A model generated the notes under the pieces. That model had not been told where the DNA came from and made no database searches. It worked only from the letters and a program-made list of their open reading frames with translations. A DNA stretch of 64,000 nucleotides from Brevundimonas lutea (GTDB taxonomy: Bacteria > Pseudomonadota > Alphaproteobacteria > Caulobacterales > Caulobacteraceae): assembly GCF_003704105.1 (NCBI RefSeq), contig NZ_QUOQ01000007.1, positions 124,001 to 188,000 on the forward strand, in the 5' to 3' direction. Positions 35,919-44,805 of this stretch are shown one piece after another. A program made the position numbers and the translations under genes. Positions within the stretch are counted from its first letter, which is position 1, and each line of letters starts with the position of its first letter.

Positions 35919-36493
35919 CGCGCCCGGACAGCCCCAATGGGGATCGCACCATCGGCGTGAGAAAGGCTCTGTTCCTGCTGCCTCTCGCCGTGCTGGTCGC
36001 CCTCGCCGCCGTCTTCGCCTTCTGGGCGCTCCAGCGCGACACCGCCGAGCATCGCCCCGACGCCCTGATCGGACAGCCGATCCCCGAGACGCTGCTGCCG
36101 CTGCTGTCGGGCGAGGGCGAACTGGACCTCAAGACCGCCGCGGTCGGTCGACCGATGGTGATCAATGTCTTCGCCAGCTGGTGCGCGCCGTGCCGGATCG
36201 AACACCCGCAGCTGATGGCGCTCCAGGCTCGGGGCGTCCGCGTCGTCGGGATCGCCTACAAGGACGAGCCCGAGAACACCCGCGCCTTTCTGGAGGAACT
36301 GGGCGACCCCTTCGCCCTGGTGATGGTCGACCGCGAGGGCCGGGCGGGGCTCGATCTGGGCATTTCGGGCGTGCCCGAGAGCTTCGCGGTCGACGCCCAG
36401 GGAATCGTCGTCGGAAAGATCTCCGGCCCCATCAACGACCAGACCGATCTGGAGCGGCTGATCGCGCCGCTGGATACGCCCCGGCGCCCCTGA
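35915..36493 (+). CDS. ccmG: Thiol:disulfide interchange protein CcmG/DsbE
   Basis: 192 residues from GTG 35915, again overlapping the previous stop as GTGA. One N-terminal membrane anchor (residues 18-39) is followed by a periplasmic thioredoxin fold with the active site WCAPC (Cys90, Cys93) and the family motifs NVFASWC and GVPESFAVD. It keeps apocytochrome c cysteines reduced for haem attachment. ccmE, ccmF and ccmH are not in the window and must lie elsewhere. Confidence 0.92.
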   Translation: MTRPDSPNGDRTIGVRKALFLLPLAVLVALAAVFAFWALQRDTAEHRPDALIGQPIPETLLPLLSGEGELDLKTAAVGRPMVINVFASWCAPCRIEHPQLMALQARGVRVVGIAYKDEPENTRAFLEELGDPFALVMVDREGRAGLDLGISGVPESFAVDAQGIVVGKISGPINDQTDLERLIAPLDTPRRP

Positions 36494-36501
36494 TCGCGCG
36501 C

Positions 36502-36540
36502 GTTAACCCATGATCGTCCAGTTGGCGTTAACCATGATCG
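36502..36540 (+). promoter_or_regulatory. Direct repeat of a TTAACC-type motif
   Basis: GTTAACCCATGATCG (36502-36516) and GTTAACCATGATCG (36527-36540) are near-identical, 25 bp apart. Each contains TTAACC, and the second contains TTAACCAT, like the CtrA half-site of Caulobacter. They end directly at the ATG of the small gene at 36542. Regulation by CtrA is a possibility, not shown. Confidence 0.35.
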
Positions 36541-36541
36541 C

Positions 36542-36805
36542 ATGATGCCGATTCGCCCGTCTTCCGTTGGCATACCCAACCCCCTGGCCCAGACGCCGGG
36601 AGCCCTGACGGCCCAGGGAATCGAGGCGCGCCAGGCCTTTTTCCGCGCCGCTCTGGAGGCCGCCAAGGCGCCGCAGGCTCCGGCACGCGCCGAGCCGATG
36701 TCGGTGACCGCCACCGCTCGATCGGCGGCGATGGACGAGACGCGTCATGCCGAGCGCGCAGACGCGCCCGGCCGGCCCGGCCGTCTGCTCGACATTCGCG
36801 TCTGA
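36542..36805 (+). CDS. Small hypothetical protein
   Basis: 87 residues from ATG 36542, or 86 from 36545. There is no ribosome site; the gene follows directly on the TTAACC repeat, so a leaderless mRNA is plausible. The sequence begins with IRPSSVGIPNPLAQTPGA and holds one helix (IEARQAFFRAALEAAKA), then a polar tail. It has no signal peptide or membrane segment. I do not recognise it. It seems a real gene by codon use, with GC-rich third positions. Confidence 0.5.
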   Translation: MMPIRPSSVGIPNPLAQTPGALTAQGIEARQAFFRAALEAAKAPQAPARAEPMSVTATARSAAMDETRHAERADAPGRPGRLLDIRV

Positions 36806-36891
36806 CGCCATCGTCATCCGTCGCAAGGGAACGGTTCCGCTGCCCTAGCGCTGGTTTTCCATGCCCATGAACAGCGTGGAAGGAGCCGGCC

Positions 36892-37392
36892 ATGGCCTAT
36901 GCCCGAGCCTATGAGAAACATCTGACGGCCGAGGAGCGGGGCCTGGTCGCCCAGACCCGCCGCCCCGAGATCACTGAACTGAAGGACGCCGAGCTGCGCA
37001 AGGTGGTCAAACAGCTGCGCGAACGACGCGACCGTGCCCGCGACACCGCCCAGGATCGCCGCCGCGCCAAGGCCCAGTCCGGCGGCGGTCGAGGAGCCGG
37101 CGCCGATGCGGAGGGCCCCGGCGCCCAGAAGCGGCGCGGAGCTCTGGTCGCGGCCGTCAAGCGCGGCAACAGGGAGCTGGAGCGGCGTCGCGGCATCGTC
37201 CGCGCCGACACCGCCAGTCGAAACCTGCGTCAGGCGCTGCGCCGCAAGAGCAACCGTTCACTGGAGGGCGTGCCGGACTCGCGCACGGCCGGCCGTGGGA
37301 TGGCTGATCAACCCAACACCAAGATCGCCCCGTCCGGCGCGCTGTCGGCCGAAGGTGCCAAGCCCGCCCTGAAACGCTCGCGCGAGCGTTAG
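36892..37392 (+). CDS. Hypothetical basic protein
   Basis: 166 residues; AAGGAG lies 7 bases upstream. Very rich in Arg, Lys and Ala, with long charged helices (ELKDAELRKVVKQLRERRDR) and a disordered Gly-rich centre. No signal peptide or membrane segment. It may bind nucleic acid, judging only by charge. No known domain recognised. Its stop overlaps the convergent MarR gene by 4 bases. Confidence 0.65.
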   Translation: MAYARAYEKHLTAEERGLVAQTRRPEITELKDAELRKVVKQLRERRDRARDTAQDRRRAKAQSGGGRGAGADAEGPGAQKRRGALVAAVKRGNRELERRRGIVRADTASRNLRQALRRKSNRSLEGVPDSRTAGRGMADQPNTKIAPSGALSAEGAKPALKRSRER

Positions 37393-37928
37393 GCCTCGGC
37401 CTTCTTGCCAGTCTTCTTGGCTCGCTTGGCGGCCCTGGCGGCCAGGCGAGCCTCGGCCTTTTCGGCGGCGTCGGAGGCGGCCAGATCGGTGAGGATCGCG
37501 ACGAACTTCTCGCGCCGCGCCTTGGGCAGGGCCGCCAGGAAGCGCTTATCGGCGGCGGCCACCGCAGGGCGGACCTGATCCAGCACCGCCCTGCCCTCTT
37601 CCGACAGGGTCACCGAGCGAGCCCGGCCGTCCGAATCGGATCGTTCGCGCACCAGCCAGCCCCGCGTGGTCATCCGCGCCGCCAGCTCCGCCAGGGTCGA
37701 GCGATCGATGCCGGTGATGCGCACAAGCTCCGCCTGGCTGAGACCGCCGGCCTCGGTGGCCTGGGCGGCGGCTTCCAGAAGTACGTACTGGCGATGAGTC
37801 GGAGCGTCCGCGCCGGCCTCGGCGGCGTAGGCCTCCAGCATCCGCTGCAGCGCCCGGTGCATCAGGTGGCCCGGCGAACCGTCCAGCCCTTCCTGTTTCC
37901 TGGACCGCGTCTTGTCGCCCTTGACCAT
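37389..37928 (-). CDS. MarR-family transcriptional regulator
   Basis: 179 residues. A winged helix at about 40-130: THRQYVLLEAAAQ, then LSQAELVRITGIDRSTLAELAARM and the wing GWLVRERSDSDGRARSVTLSEEG. The C-terminus is a Lys/Ala-rich tail (about 25 residues). It is likely a repressor responding to a small molecule. The target is not evident; its upstream region faces the DUF6065 gene. Confidence 0.85.
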   Translation of the reverse strand: MVKGDKTRSRKQEGLDGSPGHLMHRALQRMLEAYAAEAGADAPTHRQYVLLEAAAQATEAGGLSQAELVRITGIDRSTLAELAARMTTRGWLVRERSDSDGRARSVTLSEEGRAVLDQVRPAVAAADKRFLAALPKARREKFVAILTDLAASDAAEKAEARLAARAAKRAKKTGKKAEA

Positions 37929-37990
37929 ACCGACCCCGCTCCGTTCACGGCGCAGCTAGCAGCCCGGCGTTGCGGTTTGACGACAGCGCG

Positions 37991-38734
37991 TCAGAAGCCG
38001 ACGCGCGGCGTCTTCAGGCGGCGCTTGTTGACGTGGCTCTCGGGCGCCGTTCCCAACGCCTCGGGCAGCTCGCCCTTGAAATAGTAGCGTTGCCACGCCT
38101 CCTTGGCGGCGTCGGGCTCACCGGAGGCCAACCGCTTGTTGAAGTCGGTGCGCTGACGGTTCCAGGCGTCGAACTGGCCATGCATCACCGGGTCGGATTC
38201 GAGCGGCTTGATCACCGGCTGGAAGGCCTCGACCTTCCTATGTTCGACCAAGCTGATGAAGCAGAAGGGTTCGCCCTTCTCGAACTTGATCCGTCCCGGC
38301 CGGGTGAAAATCCAGTTCATGGTGAAGGGGAAGGGCAGCCAGTCTGTCTCGATCAGACCGACGAGCGGCTGGATGCCGTCCTTGACGTGATTGGGCGAGC
38401 CTGAGGCCATCATCCCCCAGCCCGGCGGCGTGCGGAACAGATACTGCGGGTGCATCGTCAGCACGCCTCGCGAGAAGTGCGAGGTGACGAAATGCGCAAA
38501 GTCCGGATGCGGCCGATCCGGATGCAGGGTGATGTCGGCCTGGCTTGGTCCGCCGTTCCATTCGGCCGAGAACCCCATGGGGCACAGCAGCTCCCACCCC
38601 GTGGTGTTGGCCATGTTCAGCGGCAGGCAGCGATAGGGATGCCGGCTGGCGAAGGCGTCCATCCAGTTGCGCGTCTGGCGGCCGGGGATCATGTCCGGCG
38701 GCCGCGGCGTCATGGGGAAGCACTCGAGTTCCAT
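37991..38734 (-). CDS. DUF6065-like protein
   Basis: 247 residues. It begins MELECFPMTPRP and carries the pattern I associate with DUF6065: YRCLPLNMANTTGWELLCP, YLFRTPPGWGMMASG, KDGIQPLVGLIETDWLPFPFTMNW and a FEKGEPFCFI strand. No catalytic motif is obvious. It may be cytoplasmic, as no signal peptide is seen. The function of the family is unknown to me. It stands alone between the MarR gene and the thiolase gene on the same strand, about 70 bases after the thiolase, so co-transcription with it is possible. Confidence 0.6.
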   Translation of the reverse strand: MELECFPMTPRPPDMIPGRQTRNWMDAFASRHPYRCLPLNMANTTGWELLCPMGFSAEWNGGPSQADITLHPDRPHPDFAHFVTSHFSRGVLTMHPQYLFRTPPGWGMMASGSPNHVKDGIQPLVGLIETDWLPFPFTMNWIFTRPGRIKFEKGEPFCFISLVEHRKVEAFQPVIKPLESDPVMHGQFDAWNRQRTDFNKRLASGEPDAAKEAWQRYYFKGELPEALGTAPESHVNKRRLKTPRVGF

Positions 38735-38805
38735 CGCGGGACCTGGCGTGAAGGGAAGACCGCCCGCTGTTTAGGCCAAGGCGGGCGGCCTCGTCAGCCC
38801 CATTG

Positions 38806-39999
38806 TCAGGCCATTTCGACGGCCATGGCCACGGCTTCGCCGCCGCCGATGCACAGCGAGGCAACGCCCTTCCTGCCGCCGCGCGCCTGAAGCGCGCCCA
38901 GCAGGGTGCACAGCACCCGCGCCCCCGAGGCGCCGATGGGATGACCCAGGGCCGTGGCGCCGCCGTTGACGTTCATCTTGGCGTGGTCGAGGCCCAGATC
39001 CTTCATGGCGATCATGGCCACGGCGGCGAAGGCCTCGTTGACCTCCCACAGATCGACATCCTCGACCGACCAGCCGGCCTTGTTCAGCGCCTTCTGCATG
39101 GCGGGCACCGGGGCGGTGGTGAACTGGCCCGGCTCTTGGGCGTGGGCGGCATGAGCGACGACGCGGGCGACGATCGGCAGGCCCAGGGCCTTGGCCGTGC
39201 TTTCGCGCGTCATCACCAGGGCGGCGGCGCCGTCCGAGATCGACGAAGCGTTGGCGGCCGTGATGGTCCCGTCCTTGGAAAAGGCAGGCTTCAAGGTCGG
39301 GATTTTGTCCGGGTTTGCCTTCAGTGGCTGTTCGTCCTGACTGACGGTTTCGACCCCCTTGCGTCCCTTGACCTCGACGGGCGCGATCTCGGCCTCGAAG
39401 GCGCCGGATTCGATGGCGGTGCGGGCGCGGCTCAGGCTCTCGATGGCGTATTCGTCCATGGCTTCGCGGGTGAACTGATAGTCGCGGGCCGAGTCCTCGG
39501 CGAACGATCCCATCAGCTTGCCGTGATCGTAGGCGTCCTCCAGCCCGTCCAGGAACATCGAGTCCTTGATGGCGTCGTGGCCGATGCGGGCTCCGCCCCG
39601 GTGCTTGGCCAGGAGGTAGGGCGCACCGGTCATGGACTCCATGCCGCCGGCGACAATCACCTCCGCCGTCCCTGCCTTCAGCGCGTCATGCGCCATCATC
39701 GCGGCCTGCAGGCCCGAGCCGCACATCTTATTGACGGTGACCGCCTCGACCGAGCGCGGCAGGCCGGCGCCGAGCGCCGCCTGGCGGGCGGGCGCCTGAC
39801 CCAGGCCCGCGGGCAGGACGCAACCCATGTAGATCTGCTCGACCTTGTCAGGGTCCAGTCCGGCCCGCTCGACCGCCGCCTTCACCGCCGTCGCGCCCAG
39901 CTCGGTGGCCTTCACCGAGGCGAACACGCCCTGGAAGCCGCCCATGGGGGTGCGGGCGAAGGAGCAGATGACGACGGGGTCGGTGCTGGCGTCGGTCAT
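38806..39999 (-). CDS. Acetyl-CoA C-acyltransferase (thiolase)
   Basis: 397 residues, standard thiolase length. The nucleophile Cys93 lies in VNKMCGSG. The other active-site residues are in NEAFA, GHPIGASGARV and CIGGGEA. It condenses or splits acetoacetyl-CoA/acyl-CoA. The motifs fit the biosynthetic acetyl-CoA acetyltransferase type (phaA/atoB), but no phaB or fatty-acid genes adjoin it, so the exact pathway is open. Transcribed alone, or as first gene before the DUF6065 gene. Confidence 0.92.
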   Translation of the reverse strand: MTDASTDPVVICSFARTPMGGFQGVFASVKATELGATAVKAAVERAGLDPDKVEQIYMGCVLPAGLGQAPARQAALGAGLPRSVEAVTVNKMCGSGLQAAMMAHDALKAGTAEVIVAGGMESMTGAPYLLAKHRGGARIGHDAIKDSMFLDGLEDAYDHGKLMGSFAEDSARDYQFTREAMDEYAIESLSRARTAIESGAFEAEIAPVEVKGRKGVETVSQDEQPLKANPDKIPTLKPAFSKDGTITAANASSISDGAAALVMTRESTAKALGLPIVARVVAHAAHAQEPGQFTTAPVPAMQKALNKAGWSVEDVDLWEVNEAFAAVAMIAMKDLGLDHAKMNVNGGATALGHPIGASGARVLCTLLGALQARGGRKGVASLCIGGGEAVAMAVEMA

Positions 40000-40070
40000 G
40001 AGGCGGTCTCTTGGGCGGCTGAAGGGCTAGGGCCGCTAGATCGTGCCTCCCGTCCGCGAAGGCAAGCCGG

Positions 40071-41546
40071 TCAGACCGCCGGCGCCTCCGTCCAGCCTCC
40101 GGCCAGGGCCTTGAACAGGGCGATCTGATAGGTCGTCACCAGGGCGTCCGAGCTGGCCAACTGGGCGTCGGCGGCGGCCAGGGTGCGCTCGGCGTCCAGC
40201 ACCGGCAGGAAGCTGTCGGCGCCGGCATCGAAACGCAGCCGCGACAGGCGCACCGCAGTCGCGGCCTCGTCCCGGGCGGCCTGAAGCGCGGCGCGGCGAT
40301 CCAGTTCGCGGGCGTAGGTGGCCAGCGCCGTCTCGGTTTCCTGCAGGGCGACCAGCACCGTCTGATCGAAGGTGGCCAGCGCCGCGTCGGACAGGGCGCC
40401 GGCCTGTTCGATCCGCGCCCGGGCGGCGAAGACGTTCGGGAACGACCAGCTGATCAGCGGCCCGACCGAAAAGCGGAAGGACCCGTCGTCGCCCAGGTCG
40501 CCGGCGTCCAGAGCCGTCGATCCCACCGAGCCGCCAAGGGAGATACGCGGGAAGAGGTCGGCGGTGGCCACGTTCACCCGCGCCGCGGCGGCGGCGAGGT
40601 CGCGCTCGGCGCGGGCCACGTCGGGTCGACGCGCCAGCAGCTGGGCGCCGTCACCGACCGGGATCGGCTGGGTCAGCTGCGGCGGGCGGGCGCAGGCGCG
40701 GGCGGCCTGACTGGCCTCGGCGGGAGTGACCCCGGTCAGGGTGGCCAGGCGGAACAGCGCGCCGTCGCGCTGGGCCACCAGGGGCGGCAGCGCGGCCCGA
40801 CTCGATTGCAGCGCCGAACGGGCGCGGGCCACGTCCAGGCCATTGCCCGAGCCGGCGTCGAGCAGGGTCTGGGTCAGGCGCGCGGTGTCGGCCTGCAGTT
40901 CGATGGTGCGCTCGGCGACGGCGATCTGGGCGTTCGACGAGCAGGCGTCGGCATAGGCCCGCGCGGTCTCGGCCGCGACCGTGACCCGCACCACGTCCAG
41001 CGCCGCCGCCACCGCGTCGGCGTCGGCCTGGGCGGCGCGGATCGAAGCGCCGACCCGGCCGAACAGGTCGATCTCATAGGCGACGTCCAGTCCGACGTCA
41101 TAGACCTCGGTCTCGTCCAGAGGCTCGCCGGTCGTCGGCTGGCCCGGAATGCTGAACGACGAGCTCGACTGGCGGCCGTAGGTCACCCCCGCGCTGGTGG
41201 TGGTGGTCGGCAGCCGGGCGGTCCGCGCCTGGCTCAGGGCCGCGCGAACGGCGCGCAGATTGGCCTCGGCCGCCTCCAGCTCATTGTTCTCGGCGAGCGC
41301 CTGCAACACCAGGGCGTCCAGCGCCGGGTCGGCGTAGAGACGCCACCAGTCGTCGCGGGCTTCGGCGGTGGTGATGGCCGGCGTCTCGGTGGCGAACCCC
41401 TCGGTTCCGACGAAGGCGCCAGTTCCGCTGGGAGGCACAGTCGGAACCGGCGGCTTGGGGCCCACCGCGCAGGCGGCGAGCAGGGCCGCGGCCGACACGG
41501 CCAGCAGGGTCGGGCGCGCGGCCCGTGTCGACGGAATGCGGATCAT
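40071..41546 (-). CDS. RND efflux outer-membrane lipoprotein (NodT/OprM type)
   Basis: 491 residues from ATG 41546, whose ATGA overlaps the stop of the RND pump. A lipoprotein signal ends LLAACAVG (Cys lipidated). The outer-membrane factor layout is present as two OEP repeats (LVLQALAENNELEAAEANLRA, and LLARRPDVARAERDLAAAA in the second half). It forms the trimeric channel that exports drugs across the outer membrane together with the membrane fusion protein and pump beside it. Confidence 0.92.
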   Translation of the reverse strand: MIRIPSTRAARPTLLAVSAAALLAACAVGPKPPVPTVPPSGTGAFVGTEGFATETPAITTAEARDDWWRLYADPALDALVLQALAENNELEAAEANLRAVRAALSQARTARLPTTTTSAGVTYGRQSSSSFSIPGQPTTGEPLDETEVYDVGLDVAYEIDLFGRVGASIRAAQADADAVAAALDVVRVTVAAETARAYADACSSNAQIAVAERTIELQADTARLTQTLLDAGSGNGLDVARARSALQSSRAALPPLVAQRDGALFRLATLTGVTPAEASQAARACARPPQLTQPIPVGDGAQLLARRPDVARAERDLAAAAARVNVATADLFPRISLGGSVGSTALDAGDLGDDGSFRFSVGPLISWSFPNVFAARARIEQAGALSDAALATFDQTVLVALQETETALATYARELDRRAALQAARDEAATAVRLSRLRFDAGADSFLPVLDAERTLAAADAQLASSDALVTTYQIALFKALAGGWTEAPAV

Positions 41547-44500
41547 CGGGTCTCTCCCACCGGCTGATCGTCGGCGGATTCGTGCGGCGGCAGGCCGTAG
41601 CTGGTCGGGATGTGACGCTCCTTCTCCGGCGCCTTGGGCATCTTGCCGGCGAGCCAGCGACAGACGACGTAGAACACCGGGGTGAAGATCAGGCCGAAGA
41701 AGGTCACGCCCAGCATGCCCGACACCACGGCGGTGCCCAGCGACTGGCGCATTTCGGCGCCCGGACCCGTCGCCAGCATCAGCGGCATCACGCCGAAGAT
41801 GAAGGCGAAGGAGGTCATCAGGATCGGCCGCAGGCGGGTGCGCGCGGCGCGGACGGCGGCGTCGAAGCGGTTGAGGCCGTCGTTCTCCTCGGCCTGTTTG
41901 GCGAACTCCACGATCAGAATGGCGTTCTTGGCCGCCAGGGCGATCAGCACCACCAGTCCGACCTGGACCAGGATGTTGTTGTCCAGCCCGGCCAGATTGA
42001 CCCCGATCATCGCCGCCAGGATGCACATCGGCACGATCAGCACGACCGCCAGCGGCAGGGTCAGCGCCTCGTACTGAGCCGCCAGCACCAGGAAGACGAA
42101 GATGACCGCCATCAGGAACACCAGGCTAGCGCCGCCCGCCGACTGCTTCTCCTGCAGGGCCAGGCCGGTCCACTCGAAGCTGAATCCGTCGGGCAGGGTC
42201 TGGGCGGCCATGCCCTCCATGATCTCCAGCGCCTCGCCGGACGACACGCCGGGCGCGGCCTGCCCCTGCAGCGACGCCGCCGGGAACAGGTTGTAGCGCA
42301 CGATCCTGGACGGTCCGGAATCGTCCCTGAGGGTCGCGATCGAGCCCAGCGGCACCATCGCGCCGGAGGCCGAGCGGGTCTTCAGATTGGCGATGTCGGC
42401 CAGGTCGTCGCGCGCCGTCGGCTCCGCCTGGGCGGTCACCCGGAAGGTGCGGCCGAGCAGGTTGAAGTCATTGATGTAGGACGAGCCGAGATAGACCCCC
42501 AGCGTCGAGAAGACGTCGTTGGGCTGGACCCCCATCATCAGCGCCCGGTCGCGATCGACGTCGGCGGTGATGCGCGGCGAGCCGGTGTTGTAGGTCGAGA
42601 ACACCTGCTGCACGTCGGTGGGCGCCTGGGCGGCGGCGCCCATCATGGCGAAGGTGGCCCCCTCCAGCGCGCGATAGCCGCCGCCGGAGGTGTCCTGGAT
42701 CATCATCTCGAAGCCGTTGCCCGTTCCGAGACCCTGGACGGCCGGGGGGGCGATGACGAAGATCTGCGCCTCCTCGATGCCCGAGGTGGCGCCGGTGATG
42801 GCGCCGGCCAGGGAGGCGGCGGTCAGCTCGGCGCTCTCGCGATCGGCGAACTCGTCCAGGCGCACGAAGATGGTCGCGGCGTTGGAGCCGAACGAGAAGC
42901 TGGTGCCGTCCAGGCCGGCGAAGGCCACGGTGCCGTCGACGCCCTCGGTCTGGCTGATCACCTCATAGGCGCGCTCCATCACCGCCTCGGTGCGGGCCAG
43001 AGACGAGCCCGGCGGCAGTTGGACCACGCCGATCAGCGTGCCCTGGTCCTGATCGGGAATGAACCCTGTCGGGGTGTCGATCACCCGCCAGGCGGTTACG
43101 GCCAGAAGGCCGGCGTAGACCACCAGCATGATGGTCACCATCCGCACCAGGCGTCCGGTCAGGCGGCCATAGCGGTCCGACAGCCAGTCGAAGCCCTGGT
43201 TGAACTTGCGGCCGGCCCAGCCGAGCCGATAGGCGACCTCGCCGATCGGGCCCTTCTTGCGCGTGCCGTCATGCGGCTTGTGCGGCTTGAGCAGCAGGGC
43301 CGCCATGGCCGGCGACAAGGTCAGCGACACCAAGAGCGACACCGCCGAGGCCGTGGCGATGACCACCGCGAACTCGCGATAGAAGATGCCGGGAATGCCG
43401 GGCACGAACATGGTCGGCACGAACACCGAGATCAGCACCAGGCCGATGGCGATCAGCGCGCCGGACACCTCCTGCATGGAGCGGTGGGCGGCCTCCTTGG
43501 GCGTCAACCCCTCGCGGATGTAGCGCTCGACGTTCTCGACCACGACGATGGCGTCGTCGACCACGATGCCGACGGCCAGGACCAGGGCGAACAGGCTCAG
43601 CGAGTTGATCGAGAAGCCCAGCGCCAGTTGCACCGCGAAGGTCGCCACCAGCGCCACCGGGATGGCCACGATGGGAATGATGGCGGCCCGCCAAGTCTGC
43701 AGGAACACCACGACCACGATGACGACCAGGAAGATCGCCTCGATCAGCGTGTGCTGAACCGACTCGACCGAGGCCGCGACGAACTCCGTGGGATTGTAGG
43801 GGACCGAGATGGCCATGCCCTGGGGCAGTTCGGCCTCGACGGCGGCGATCTCGTCCAGCACGCGGCCGGCGGTTCCGAGCGCATTGGCGCCCGGCTGCTG
43901 GATCACGGCGATGCCGACGCCGCGCTGGCCGTCGAAATAGCCGTTGATGCCGTAGTCCTGGGCGCCCAGCTCGACGCGGGCGACGTCGCGCACGCGGGTG
44001 ACGCGCCCCTCGGCGTCGGTCTTGATCACGACGTCGGCGAACTGTTCCGGCGTATCGAGGCGACCCTGGACCTGCACCGGCAGTTGGAAGGCCGCGGCGC
44101 TGGTGGCGAAGGGCGGCTGGCCGATGGCGCCTGCGGCTGCCTGGACGTTCTGGGCCCGCAGGGCGTTGACGATGTCTGGGCCGGTCATGCCGCGCGCGGC
44201 GGCCTTGGCCGGGTCGATCCAGACCCGCATGGAGTAGTTGCCGCCGCCGAACACCTGGACGTTGCCGACGCCCTCGAGGCGCAGCAGACGGTCCCGCAGC
44301 TGGGAGTTGGCGTAGTTGCCGACGTAGTCGTTATCCAGGCTCTGATCCGGCGAGGTCAGGCCGATGATCATCAGGAAGCCGGATTCCTGCTTGTTCACCG
44401 TGACGCCGATCTGGCGCACCTGCTCGGGCAGGCGCGGCTCGGCCAGGGCGACGCGATTCTGCACCAGCACCTGGGCCGCATCCAGGTCGGTGCCCGGCTG

Positions 44501-44788
44501 GAAGGTCACGGTGATTCCGACCGTGCCGTCCGAGGTCGAGGACGAGGACAGATACAGCATGCCCTCGACGCCGTTGACCTCCTGCTCGATCGGGGCGGCG
44601 ACGGTCTCGGCCACGGTCTCGGCCGAGGCGCCCGGATAGGCGGTGTTGATCGTGATCGTCGGCGGCGCGATCTCCGGATACTGCGACAGCGGCAGCAGCG
44701 GATAGGCGAAGACGCCGATCAGGGTGATGAACACCGCGATCACGGCCGCGAAGATCGGCCGGTCGATGAAGAAGCGGGAAATGTTCAT
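41543..44788 (-). CDS. RND multidrug efflux transporter (AcrB/HAE1 type)
   Basis: 1081 residues. It starts MNISRFFIDRPIFAAVIAV, the usual first membrane segment, and has the twelve-helix, two-repeat plan with large periplasmic loops. The proton-relay acids of helix 4 are seen in GIVVDDAIVVVENVER, and the repeat-two block reads MTSFAFIFGVMPLMLATGPG. The full length and intact motifs suggest a working pump. The gene is second in a three-gene operon after the fusion protein (17 bases gap) and overlaps the outer-membrane gene by 4. Confidence 0.95.
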   Translation of the reverse strand: MNISRFFIDRPIFAAVIAVFITLIGVFAYPLLPLSQYPEIAPPTITINTAYPGASAETVAETVAAPIEQEVNGVEGMLYLSSSSTSDGTVGITVTFQPGTDLDAAQVLVQNRVALAEPRLPEQVRQIGVTVNKQESGFLMIIGLTSPDQSLDNDYVGNYANSQLRDRLLRLEGVGNVQVFGGGNYSMRVWIDPAKAAARGMTGPDIVNALRAQNVQAAAGAIGQPPFATSAAAFQLPVQVQGRLDTPEQFADVVIKTDAEGRVTRVRDVARVELGAQDYGINGYFDGQRGVGIAVIQQPGANALGTAGRVLDEIAAVEAELPQGMAISVPYNPTEFVAASVESVQHTLIEAIFLVVIVVVVFLQTWRAAIIPIVAIPVALVATFAVQLALGFSINSLSLFALVLAVGIVVDDAIVVVENVERYIREGLTPKEAAHRSMQEVSGALIAIGLVLISVFVPTMFVPGIPGIFYREFAVVIATASAVSLLVSLTLSPAMAALLLKPHKPHDGTRKKGPIGEVAYRLGWAGRKFNQGFDWLSDRYGRLTGRLVRMVTIMLVVYAGLLAVTAWRVIDTPTGFIPDQDQGTLIGVVQLPPGSSLARTEAVMERAYEVISQTEGVDGTVAFAGLDGTSFSFGSNAATIFVRLDEFADRESAELTAASLAGAITGATSGIEEAQIFVIAPPAVQGLGTGNGFEMMIQDTSGGGYRALEGATFAMMGAAAQAPTDVQQVFSTYNTGSPRITADVDRDRALMMGVQPNDVFSTLGVYLGSSYINDFNLLGRTFRVTAQAEPTARDDLADIANLKTRSASGAMVPLGSIATLRDDSGPSRIVRYNLFPAASLQGQAAPGVSSGEALEIMEGMAAQTLPDGFSFEWTGLALQEKQSAGGASLVFLMAVIFVFLVLAAQYEALTLPLAVVLIVPMCILAAMIGVNLAGLDNNILVQVGLVVLIALAAKNAILIVEFAKQAEENDGLNRFDAAVRAARTRLRPILMTSFAFIFGVMPLMLATGPGAEMRQSLGTAVVSGMLGVTFFGLIFTPVFYVVCRWLAGKMPKAPEKERHIPTSYGLPPHESADDQPVGETR

Positions 44789-44805
44789 GATTCAGGGGTC
44801 CGCGC

